64,000 nucleotides of DNA from Pyrenochaeta sp. MPI-SDFR-AT-0127. Its lineage: Eukaryota; Ascomycota; Dothideomycetes; Pleosporales; Cucurbitariaceae. Below, piece by piece: positions 31,137 through 41,297 of the stretch. The translations under genes and the position numbers were made by a program. Position 1 is the first letter of the stretch, and each line of letters starts with the position of its first letter. The stretch covers positions 186,001 to 250,000 of the forward strand of contig JAGTJM010000011.1 of assembly GCA_020747015.1 (NCBI GenBank). Direction: 5' to 3'. The notes below the pieces were generated by a model that saw only the letters and a program-made list of their open reading frames with translations, was not told the origin of the DNA and ran no database searches.

Positions 31137-34100
31137 CTACTCCTCCATCTCCGATCCGCTCTCACTACCATCTTCCTCGTCGTCACCCTCCTCATCCTCT
31201 TCACCTTCAAGGCCGTAGGCGTCTTGGAAATCGGCAAGTTGCTTGACTTGGACCTTGAAGCCGGCTTCTTCAAAGTCCTTTTTCAACCCCTGTCATAGTT
31301 AGCGTGAACCATGTTGAGAACGTGTAATGTAATCAGGTAGTGACTTACATCGGTCATGATCCCACCACAGGTAACAACTAGGTCCGTCTTCTCTGGCACG
31401 AAAACCCCAGACACGACTTCATTTAGAATCTTTTGGACATCTTCTTCAGTGACCTTGCGTACCTCACGAAGAGCCCAATCCTGCCAATCCTTGCCCACGC
31501 CACGCGTAACGAGGTCTACAAAGGACGATCGTGCAGCATCGATGATCGTTGAGCGCTCATCAACAAACTCGCGCACAATGCTCGAGATCGCTCCTTCAAG
31601 AGCCAGCTTCTCAAACTTTCTCGTACCTTCGCCGTACTCCTTGATCACATTCTTTGCCTTGTCATATGCTGAAAAGGCATTGGGGCTTTTGTATATTCTG
31701 AACTTCAAAAGACCTGTCTCTGGATCGCGATAGAAGTTCGTGCCATAGGCCAGGCCGGTGCCGCGGATGGACTGCCACATTGGGCCCTCGACAGCATCAA
31801 GATATGCGAGCGCGACCATAAGAGATGGAAGTTGTGCATTTGTGTAGCCCTTTGGACCCTTGGATGTCAAAACAGCAAAAGAGGAATCTATGGGCATGGG
31901 GATGACGTAGTGTGCGCCGCCCGGATTGCGACCAATGTCGGAAAGGACGGCATTGCGGTCGTCGACAGGATTTACACTAGGATCTGGGCCTGGCTTGATG
32001 GCGTCGGTGAGATGTCTGAAGGTAGAGACTGGGTTCTGCAGTGTCTCGAAGTTTGCGGTGACAAGGACGCGCAGGTTGGAGAAGGTAAGCAAATGCTTGC
32101 GCAATGCCTCAAGCTTGTTCAACACTTGTTGGGGCTCTGTCTTGAGAAGCTTGAGAAGGCGCTTCAAGTAGATACCCTTGACCAAGGTATTGGTTGCCCG
32201 AACAGAGGAGGCAGCATCATAATGTATGATGCGGTCGACCGCGAAAGCCATGCTGTTGCCATCACGCTTTTCATCAGGCACATCTGCTAGCATCTTTTTC
32301 ACAGCAGAGATGATTCTCTCAGTATCAAACACCGAATCGACCAACATTGTCTTCAACCATTGCACCACTGTCTCAAATTTGGCGGCTTCAGCAACGAAAG
32401 GGATGTAGAGCATCTCGGAGCTTCCTATGTCTGAGCCGCGGTCGACTGAAAATTCAATGGTGTCTTGCTCGAGCTTGGTGATGACCTCCTCAAACTCAAT
32501 GCGCTTCCCATCTTTCACAATCGGTGTAGCGAAGAAGTTGGTGAGGTAAACACCTATCAGTGGCTTGAGTTCTGTCGGTAGCTTAGCCGTTCCAAGAATC
32601 AGTCCAAAGTGCACAAACGATGTCGGTATATGTTCGAAGTGAATGAAAAGAGGAAGACCGTTTTCGTCTTTGTCGATGATCTTCTGAATCTTGTTGTCTG
32701 ATGTACCGAGTTTCTTTGCTAGACCAGAACGTGCTGTGGTGGTGTCGAAGAAGTGTATCGATTCTGTGCTCGGTACCTTTACGCCAGCAATGATCTCTTC
32801 GGGAATAGGCTTGTCATTTTCAGTTTGAGCCTCCTTAAGCTTTTCAGTGAGCTTCTTCAGGCCCTCTTCCCCAAGCTTTTCTTGTTGAGCCTTGACGCGA
32901 GCCAGCTCGTCCGCTTTGATCTTCTCAGACAGCGCAAGTGAGGGTTTTCCAAGAATTGAGACGTGATGGGCGTCCGAGATCCATTTCTTCAAATAAGCTC
33001 GCCATTCCTCTTCGCTCCATTTCTCCAATTTCTCGAACACATTCAAAGTACCCATGGCATCCTCGAGGTCAGATCCATCCCGGTTGCCAAACAAATGATC
33101 CTTGATAATTGGATCTTTGTACTCATCTTGGCCGATCTCAGCTGCGAACCGAGTCTGGCGCTGGAAACGATGGAGGCAGTCTTTTAGGTAACTCATGTCA
33201 AGCGGTTTGGAAGCATGCTCCTTGAGGACCTCGAAGAATCGCTGTTCAACCTCCTCAAGCTTGCTAGTCTCAACTGCTGACAAGGTCCACCAGATGATCA
33301 TGTCGTAGTGGCCTTTGACCCAAAAGTACACCATGCTAGCGAGATGCTCCTTTTCAACCAGTGTATTGACCAGTACAGAAACGGATGAACCAGCAAGGTA
33401 CATGAGAAGCGTATTCATAGCTGTTTCACCCATATCATCCGTCGATTCAGGTCCAAGAAAAGCGATTTGGATCTCTCCAGTGGATTCGTCTTCCTCGGGG
33501 AACTCAACAGTGTCCACTACAGTCTTGCTCAGCGGTGGCGTACGCTTAGACTCTACCCATGGACGCTCGAATGGCGCATCATACGATGGTACACGATCAA
33601 CGATTTGATCTTCGAACTTGTCTAGCACTTCGAGCATGTTCGAGTGGTCGACCTCGCCGATGAGTACAAGCCGAATATTCTTCGGTTGATACATATCACG
33701 GTGGAATTGGCGGATACGTTCCGCAGTTAGCACTCGTAAAGCTCCCATCAAGCCTCCGGTTTCGTATCGGAAGCCATCACCTTCTGGGTAAAGAAGACGC
33801 CGCATTTGGAGGTCCATTAGATCACCCTGTAGGTTTTGTCGCCCCTGCATCTCAGAGTAAACAACACTTGAACAGTTAGCATATGTAATCCAAAATGTAC
33901 AAGCGAACGTACCCAGCATCCTCTCCCTTGCCGTCAATATGATGCACCTCGGTGTAACACCCAGCGTCCGTAAGCGTTGGCACAATGAGGTGATCCAAGT
34001 AGATGGGGAGAAGCTGGGCAAAACCTTCCCATCCTGCAGTTGAGAGTGTGTACACTGTCTCTGCCGTATCTGTCCAAGCATTCGTATCCGAGTATGATCG

Positions 34101-34412
34101 GGTAGCAATCTTATCCAGGACACCCTTGAACGGGTACTTTCGTGAGCCCATGAAGCAGAGATGCTCAAGGGTATGCGCTGCACACCTTCAGTAGCTGCCG
34201 GCTGACAATCCTCAAAACCTACGTGAACCTGAATCATCATGGATCTCCGTCGCAACAGCAAAATTACCGTACACCTTCGGTCCCTTTCTATCGACCACAA
34301 CTACACGCAGACCTGTTCGCTGGGACTCATACTGAGTGAAATTGGCGTCCGCATAATCGGCTTTGAAATTTTGGATCTTCTTGAAATGGGACTCGTGCTG
34401 AATAGAACCCAT
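31137..34412 (-). CDS. M16 family zinc metallopeptidase, YOL098C/Sdd3 type
   Basis: Model (minus): exons 34412-34223, 34177-33913, 33866-31349, 31289-31137; introns 45, 46 and 59 nt; 1041 residues. The inverted zinc motif HxxEH is H65-T-L-E-H69, recovered only by splicing exon 1 to exon 2 (DDSGSP|HTLEHLCFMGS). TEVHHIDGKGEDAG and VYSEMQGRQNLQGDLMDLQM follow, as in the presequence peptidase-like (M16C) group. The single large polypeptide carries both halves of the peptidasome shell, with a Lys/Glu-rich helical hinge in the middle (about 480-520). The last exon encodes an acidic tail (EGEEDEEGDDEEDGSESG). The start MGSIQHESHFKKIQNFKADY resembles cytosolic family members and is not a mitochondrial presequence. 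The frame remains open upstream of this ATG, so an additional 5' exon is possible. Confidence 0.92.
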
Positions 34413-35165
34413 GTTACTGTACCAATCCGGCTGTTCAAGGGCCTCGAAGATAATATCTGGATGGTAGGATGTCGAGGCGTGCAGGTGGCAATTGTCGTGC
34501 TCGTGATCTGGACTACGCGCAGGGTGCCCTTTGTCGGCAGCTGAGTTGGCACTACTATTGTTGTGTTAGCTAAAGGTGACAACTTGATACAAATCAATCG
34601 ATTTTGCCCAGGTTAGCCGAGGAACCCAATCACTAGGATTTGCATAGGAAGGTCTATACAGAAATAAATACTATTCACGTTGGCGAAGTGTAGACAGGAC
34701 TTTCATGGCACTAGGCCAATCTTATAGGAGAAACCCATGGGAAGAGACTTACAATTGTACGAAGAGAAGTAGATGTAGCAATAAGCCACCCAATGTGAAG
34801 GAGTGTGGAGTAGTGGAAGGATGAAAAAAGTAAGTCTGGCCCGAATTAGAACCTTTGCCTCCAAGGACACAAGTTATGCTTGTAATCATTTGACAGGATC
34901 GACTCGGACACTTTCCTCAAGTAAAATGCAACGAACCTTAATCTGGCAATCTTCAATGATGAAACAAATCCTCAGCGGCTGGAACGTCACCGAGTGGTGG
35001 CGGGGTAGTTGTGGCGGGGCAGATGTGAGTTGAAGCTCAATGTGCACAGACCACCAGCAGGTGCAACGTCAATCGTCATGCCGGTAACAGCAACGTCGCA
35101 ACTGCGAAAAAGAAGAGCCCACGCCGCGCTTCTGGCCACGACATGACATTGACCCGTTAGTTCCA
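34413..35165. other. Divergent promoter region with coding-like sequence next to the M16 gene
   Basis: Between the divergent M16 and ZW10-like genes. On the minus strand the M16 frame stays open for about 49 codons above its ATG (to about 34558), bounded by a good branch site and acceptor (GCTAAC then CAATAG), with a GTAAGT donor near 34752 further up. This may be a 5' UTR intron or a missed first coding exon. No other gene is supported. Confidence 0.4.
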
Positions 35166-37783
35166 ATGCCCTTACAAGCTTCAGACGATAGGCTGGGCGA
35201 TGCAATCCTCCAATCGGTCGAGCATGGAGCGTTTCCGCAAGACGAAGATGTTGTAACTGCGACCGTGCCGTCGAGCGCTCTTCCGAAGCTCCTGGAGGTC
35301 GTTGGTAAGGCCAGGGAAGACACCAAGGTGATACCTGTCTTGAAAATTGAGAAACTAGGCTGATATTTTACCTTTAGAATGAAGTACGCAAACTATCCCA
35401 AGAAGCTGCATCCGATGTCGATGGCTGGATAAAACAGGCGCGCAAGCTGCAGGACGATATCAAACGCTCGCAAGACACCGCCAAAGAAATTGTTCAATCA
35501 GCAGAGGGAGGTAAAGAGAAAACTGCCCGTGTTCAAGATGCGGCTAGCAAAGTGAGCCTTCTTCACTCGGAAATCGCATACAGTGAAAGCCTGGCCCAGG
35601 TTGTGGAACAACTCAGAGACATCTCTTCACTGCTGGATTCGGCGCAGAACGCTGCTGCCCATGGCCATGTCATACACGCCTTACAAACACTGGAAGACGC
35701 AGACGCTGCCTTCACCAGACTCGGACCCTTTGAGACAACTAGAGTCGTTGGCGTGTTGCGCAACAAGGAAGAACAACTGAAAAAGGCAATCGTGGAAAAT
35801 ATCACAGATTCATGGAATAGCCTGATTGTCGTTGACCATAGCAACCACAAACTCTCCTTGAAGCAGTCGATCGAGCGAGAAACTACAGTGGACATCAATG
35901 CCGTCGTCGCAGCGCTTTCCAAATTAAAGCTGCTCGACAGTTTCCTTGCCCGCCTAAGTCGAGATCTCGATAAGATTATCATATCACCGCGCCTCGTCAT
36001 AGGATCTGACCAGACTGCATCCATGTTCAAGATACAGGGGGATCACATCCAGCGTGCAGAGCGTATTAACGATGGAGCCGTGAAGGGGGCCCTAGAAGAC
36101 ATTCAGTCAATAGCAGAGTACCTGAGTACCCGCCTCCCACCCAACATCGCTATTCCACTGTCTTCCAAACTCGTTCCCGTCATTGCCTCGCGGCTTATCA
36201 ACAATTTGCTTCTGCCCGCTGTTCCGCTTTCCACAAAGGGAATTCAAGAGTTCCAAGATACGCTATCATATGTCTTAGGCCTTGTAGAATTCTTTGATGA
36301 GCTTGGCTGGTCTGGACAGAACCGTCTAACCGAGTGGGTCGACAAGTCTGCTAAGGTATGGTTGGCACGGCAGAAAGAAGCTGCAATTGCCAGGGTGCAG
36401 ACGCTATTTCCGAAAAAAGTCCAGGAGAAGAAGACAGTGGAGAGAGTCGAGACGCAAGTTATCTCCAAAGGTGACGCGTTACATGCTGGTGGTGATGGAC
36501 AGGACGATGACTGGGGCGCTGACTGGGGCGACGAGGACACAACAAAGCAGAACGAGGCAGACAACACTCAAGAAATTGAAGAAGAGGATATGAGCGCATG
36601 GGGCGAAGAGGATGAAGCAAATCCAGAAGCCCCAAAAGTCGAGGGCATCACAGAAGTCGAACCAAAGGGTGATGAGGAGGGAGATGACTGGGGCGCTGAA
36701 TGGGGCGATGAGAATGACGCAAATCCAGAGACTTCATCCAAATCCCCAGCGAAACCAACAGATCAACCCAAAGTGAATGGAAAGTCTGCCTCTCAAAAGT
36801 CGTCAGCAGAGCAGGAGATAACACTTCGAGAGACGTACACCGTCACGGCCATTCCAGATTCCATCATAGAGATTATAATACAGGTCATTGTGGACGTGGA
36901 TACGTTGAACGCCCCCGATCTCGTTAAATCCGCCATTGCGCCTGCCAGTGGCGGCTTATACGCCGTTCCAAGCCTGTTACTCGCCATGTACCGAGCTACT
37001 GCCGTAATCCACTACTCAAAAGACATTGCTGGCAATATGCTCATCTATAACGATTGCCAGCGACTATCAGACCGACTGCGGGTATTTTTGCAAGAACATG
37101 CCGAAAAGGATAAGACTTCCACGCTCCCACAACATCTCCAGCCTTCTGTTCGTTTGAAACCCAAGCTTGAGGCTGATATCAAAACGATCGATGGCTTCGG
37201 TAAACGCGCATACGGGCGAGAGATGGAATCGCAAAGACAAATCATCAAAGATCACCTTGAAGATGCACAGGGGTTTCAAGGTTGTACCAACGTGCCCTTT
37301 GCGACAGTGTGCGACGACGCGATAGCCACGACGATTGATAGGATAGGCGATGTTAAGAGGCAATGGCAGAACATTCTCTCGCACAGCGCACTACTCCAGT
37401 CTCTAGGGTCATTGGTCTCGACCGCAATTGCTAAATTTGTGAACGATGTTGAGGATATGTCTGATATCGCGGAAGATGAGTCGAAGAAACTACATGGCTA
37501 CTGTGTATCTCTAGCTACACTTGCCCAGCACTTCCAGACTACGGACGATAGTGGAGAGACGAGAGATATGGTAAGCATATATACCCCCAACTGGTTCAAA
37601 TTCCAGTACTTGAGCGAGATCTTAGACAGTAGTCTGGCGGATATCAAGTATTTCTGGACCGATGGCGAGTTGAAATTAGAGATGGAAGCCGAAGAAGTAG
37701 TGGGCTTAATCGAGGCACTATTTGCTCCTAGCGACCATAGAAGAAGGGCAATCTCGGAGATCAGGAGGACAAGTGTACAATAG
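35166..37783 (+). CDS. ZW10/Dsl1-type vesicle tethering protein
   Basis: Model: exon 1 35166-35327, intron 35328-35377 (50 nt, TTTAG acceptor), exon 2 35378-37783; 855 residues. The N terminus (HGAFPQDEDVVTATVPSSAL, then AASDVDGWIKQARKLQDDI) and the C-terminal helical repeats match the fungal ZW10 family of centromere/kinetochore protein ZW10 homologues. In fungi the protein is expected to work in a Dsl1-like complex tethering COPI retrograde vesicles at the ER; a kinetochore role is animal-specific. Between the two helical halves is an acidic linker (about 425-500) with three tryptophan motifs: WGADWGDED near 433, SAWGEEDE near 459 and DDWGAEWGDE near 492. This resembles the acidic Trp lasso of yeast Dsl1 that binds coatomer. 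No frameshift is seen. Confidence 0.9.
36500..36728 (+). repeat. Imperfect internal repeat encoding acidic WGA(D/E)WGDE motifs
   Basis: Two nearly identical coding blocks, GATGACTGGGGCGCTGA-TGGGGCGA at about 36505 and again at about 36684, flank a third related TGGGGCGAAGAGGATGA unit at about 36597. All are in frame within the ZW10-like gene and encode acidic tryptophan motifs. Confidence 0.7.
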
Positions 37784-38101
37784 AGACGCAATGTCACTCA
37801 ATCTCTTGTCGCGCTTCATATTTGTAGAGTTCTTTCTGCTGCTACTTCGTGGTCTTTTTTTGATCATAGTCAGGATTGCCCACCCTGCATGGCCCCAGCA
37901 TCCTTGACAAGCCTTCGGCTCACTCGTCGAAATATATGAAGCCTAACAGCCCTGCCGATCTATCTCTCCATGAACGGAGTTTCGTGGACGCCGACTGGCT
38001 GGTTCCCCGCGCTAGCCTGATTGGAAAAAAAGTTCGAGGTCAAATTTCTAGAGCTCACCCTCCAACGTCACCAAAAGCACGAGTCGCTACATACCATCGC
38101 C
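37784..38101. other. Short intergenic region
   Basis: 3' flank of the ZW10-like gene and promoter of the YTM1 orthologue, both plus strand. Nothing else is recognised. Confidence 0.5.
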
Positions 38102-39693
38102 ATGGATATCGATACAGCAGAGACCAAGGTGCAGATTCGCCTGAGCACTCGCGACCCCAATTTGCAGATTGCAGAGGAGCCCACTACGTTGCTGGTCCAA
38201 ACTTGTAAGTGTAATTCCCGTGCCTTGAACAGTCTGGCAAGAAGAGAGAGTATTGCAGTATTGCAGTCGTAGGCCTAGAGCATACGGTAGAAATCGCATA
38301 AGCTTGCAGATGTTTCCGGCCAGGCGTTTTTCGCGCTCAAGGACTGTGTCGCATAGCCATATGCTAACATGATACTAAAGCCTTGACCCGCCACAAACTC
38401 TCCACACTCGTTAACGACCTGCTGCACCGCGATGACCAACGTATACCATTTGATATCTTAATCAACGGTCAGTTTCTTCGAACCACCGTTGACGAGTTCC
38501 TTACGAAGAATGGGATCAATGCTGAGACGACGCTGGATGTGGAATACACCCGAGCCCTTGTGCCGCCGCTGAACGTAACGAGCTTTGAACACGATGACTG
38601 GGTATCAGCCGTGGATGTGCTATCGCAATCGTCAGCAGCTGGAGGATGGTCCAAAACGAGCATACAAGGCGGCCAGGAAAGAATATTGAGCGCAAGCTAT
38701 GATGGCTTGGTGAGGGTGTGGAATACTTCTGGCGATGTGTTGGCGACTTCAGAAGCACCGAACAATGGCGGTCGGATCACGAGCTTGAAGACGGCAAGGT
38801 GGCTATCGGATAAGAAGATTGTAGCTGCAGGCATGGACAACACTGTTAGAGTCTTCAAGTACGATGATGATACGCGAGTCATTACAACTAGCTTGGAGCT
38901 CTTTAACCACCGATGGGGCATTGAGGATGTTGCCGTTCATGGACCTTCGAGCAGGATACTTTCCGCCTCTTCAGATACCACCATCTCGCTTTTCTCCAGC
39001 AACGCAAAGGAGAATCCAGCTGCACCAGCAAATTTCCTCCCAAGTTCAACAGCAGCCTCAAACAAGCGCCAGAAACTTTCAAAGCCAGATCGCACAGTGC
39101 CAGCTCGTGGCGCATTAACCACGCTTTCCGGCCACAGTTCACCCGTCTCGAGCGTCATTTTCAAACCAGATGATGCTACAGTCGCACACTCTGCATCTCA
39201 CGACCACACGCTGAAGACTTGGGATCTGCCGACTTCACAATGCGTAGACACACGTACAACCGGCCATTCTCTGCTTTCTCTCTGCGCTATCCCATCCCGC
39301 AACCTCCTCGCAACCGGTACTTCCGCACGCCACATCACCCTCATCGATCCTCGCGCATCCGCAACACAAATTAGCGTCATGACTCTCCGCGGACACAAGA
39401 ACGCCATCGTGTCTCTCTCTACCGACCCAAGTTCCGAGTTCAATCTTGCATCTGGATCTCATGACGGCACGGTGCAGATATGGGATTTGAGAAATGTTAG
39501 CACAGGCGGCCAGATCGGTGAAGGCATGACTGGAGAAAGCGTCTACACGATCAACCGGCAAGGACAGAGTGGGCCAATCAAGGGCCACGGCGAGGGCTTC
39601 AAGGTGTTCAGTGTACAGTGGGATAAGGAAGTAGGAATTGTGAGCGCGGGAGAGGACAAGAAAGTGCAGATCAACAGGGCTCTTGGATCATAG
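38102..39693 (+). CDS. YTM1: Ribosome biogenesis WD40 protein Ytm1 (WDR12)
   Basis: Model: exon 1 38102-38204, intron 38205-38380 (176 nt, GTAAGT donor, CTAAAG acceptor), exon 2 38381-39693; 471 residues. The start ATG opens MDIDTAETKVQIRLSTRDPN, the conserved beginning of the NLE/ubiquitin-like N-terminal domain, which continues over the junction (LLVQTSLTRHKLSTLVN). Seven WD40 repeats follow, with recognisable units such as ILSASYDGLVRVWN, VAHSASHDHTLKTWDL, LASGSHDGTVQIWDL and IVSAGEDKKVQIN. Known role: with Nop7/Erb1 (PeBoW complex) in maturation of the 60S subunit; the N-terminal domain is the substrate of the AAA ATPase Rea1. The intron is longer than most here, and an alternative exon boundary cannot be excluded, but phase and homology agree. 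Confidence 0.95.
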
Positions 39694-40091
39694 TGAGGAG
39701 AGCTTTGCGACATTGTCAGTAGCTCATATGGACGTCGGCGTTCAGGCGTGTAGATTGGTTAGATACCACATAGGCAAAGGAAAAGTGTTGCTTGTGCTCT
39801 GAACTACATGTTCGATGTTCATCATCGCCTCCATGGATCATCATTTTCGATCGAATATACAGAAGTCCCGGCAGATATGTCTTGAATCCCTGACAATCCA
39901 GCTCTCACCAATGCAAAACTCACCCAGCGTACTCCATATCCATGCTTAAATGAAAGGGTATCATATCTCAACTTTTTTTTGCAGCACTTGCATTCCATCT
40001 CTCAGTCATTTCCTCTCCACCATCTCCAGCCCAAATTGCCTCTAATTTTTTTTCCCATACTCATAAATTTTTGCTCTTGCCGTGCTTTCCT
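39694..40091. other. Gap between convergent genes
   Basis: 3' flanks of the YTM1 gene (plus) and TRM112 gene (minus), with T-rich tracts near 39970-40060 that may belong to 3' ends. No gene is supported. Confidence 0.5.
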
Positions 40092-40660
40092 TTAGACCAA
40101 ATGACCCGGCAGCAAAAAATTCGCAACGCCCTCCTTGACGGCATACTCGTGGCCGCACGCTCCGCAGACTAGTTTGCCTTCTTGTATGCACGTCTCGAGG
40201 AGGACTTTGTGAAGATCTTTCGCCGTCTGCGAGGGTTCCTGCTCATCCTCTGGTGTTTGAGAAGTTGTAGCATTTTCGTCGGCTGGTGTGTCGAGTGCAG
40301 AAGCGGAGGAGTCGACGAGGTCTGCGGGCGTCGGTGGAGATTCAGGTAATTCTGGTAATCCCAACTGCAAAATTTATCAGCTTTCGTATTCTTACTCTTT
40401 GTTGAATACAATACACAATATTATCTGTTCTCGGAGTATGGAAGCGCCCTCGCCATCACGGGCATGGAACGTACCTCTTTACATATCACGCTCAACTCTG
40501 CCCACATCAGCCGCGGCAGGATGTTCTTCAAAAACGGCAGGTTCAACTCTGCTTCTTGGATCTCGAGCTCCGCGTCGCGCGGGTGTAGTGGGAACGATGC
40601 CGGGTTCGTTTTGCATGTTTTGATTGCGCAAGTGAGAAAGTTGAGGGTAAGGAGTTTCAT
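40092..40660 (-). CDS. TRM112: Trm112 multifunctional methyltransferase subunit
   Basis: Model (minus): exon 1 40660-40475, intron 40474-40365 (110 nt, GTACG donor, GCAG acceptor), exon 2 40364-40092; 152 residues. The start MKLLTLNFLTCAIKTCKTNP and the middle (DAELEIQEAELNLPFLKNIL) are diagnostic. Zinc ligands are expected at Cys11, Cys16, Cys129 and Cys132 (CGACGHEY). The end EGVANFLLPGHLV matches the family's methyltransferase-binding strand. Known role: a small zinc protein that stabilises and activates methyltransferases acting on tRNA (Trm9, Trm11), 18S rRNA (Bud23) and release factor eRF1 (Mtq2). Between the two conserved parts is a Ser/Thr/Glu/Pro-rich insert of about 40 residues (73-112) that makes it slightly longer than yeast Trm112. 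Confidence 0.95.
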
Positions 40661-41297
40661 GGTGTACAGAGGCAATCGACAAGGATTTAAGGTGCGATTG
40701 AAGAGACCTGGAGCAGGCGTAATATCGAGAAGAGCTAGGGCGCCGTTATTTGTGGTGATAGGGTGTGTTTTGTGGATGTTGAGACAATGAGGTGGGATGT
40801 GGCGGCCGACGAGGAACAATTTTGGTGAGGCCTTGGTGGGGTAGGCACGCTAGGGTTGAGGCTTAAAATTAAGCTTAAAATACCTCGAACCCCCCAACGG
40901 TCCCATTTGCACAGTCGAACATCATAGAGTCAAGACGATTTGCGTGCACAATGTTTAAGTCCTTGAGCTGCGAAAGAGTATCGTAATCTTTTGATTTATA
41001 TCATACACTATGCAACAATACCAGACCTTACATGATACTCATATCATGACCGAAAAGCCTCTCATAGATTGATTAGACGCCGGCAATGCTTGAGTCTCGA
41101 CCCAGTAGCCCGTACGCCAGCCCTATATATCCTATTTAGTCGAAGTCCAAAAGTAGAAGAGAGAAAAAAAGGTAGGGGAATCACGAAAAGAAAGGAAAGA
41201 AGCCAAAGCCCATGCCCGCTGTGCAAGGAAATGGAATGCCTGGCACATCAAAGCAATGTCAGAGCGCCGCAACAAAAGAAATGCTGATGATAGAAGA
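40661..41297. other. Intergenic flank
   Basis: Promoter of the TRM112 gene and 3' flank of the Rho GEF gene. No supported coding sequence. Confidence 0.5.

Noticed and set aside
34803..35033. 76-codon plus-strand frame upstream of the ZW10-like gene
   Set aside because: No motif, and it overlaps the candidate 5' exon or UTR of the divergent M16 gene; probably chance.
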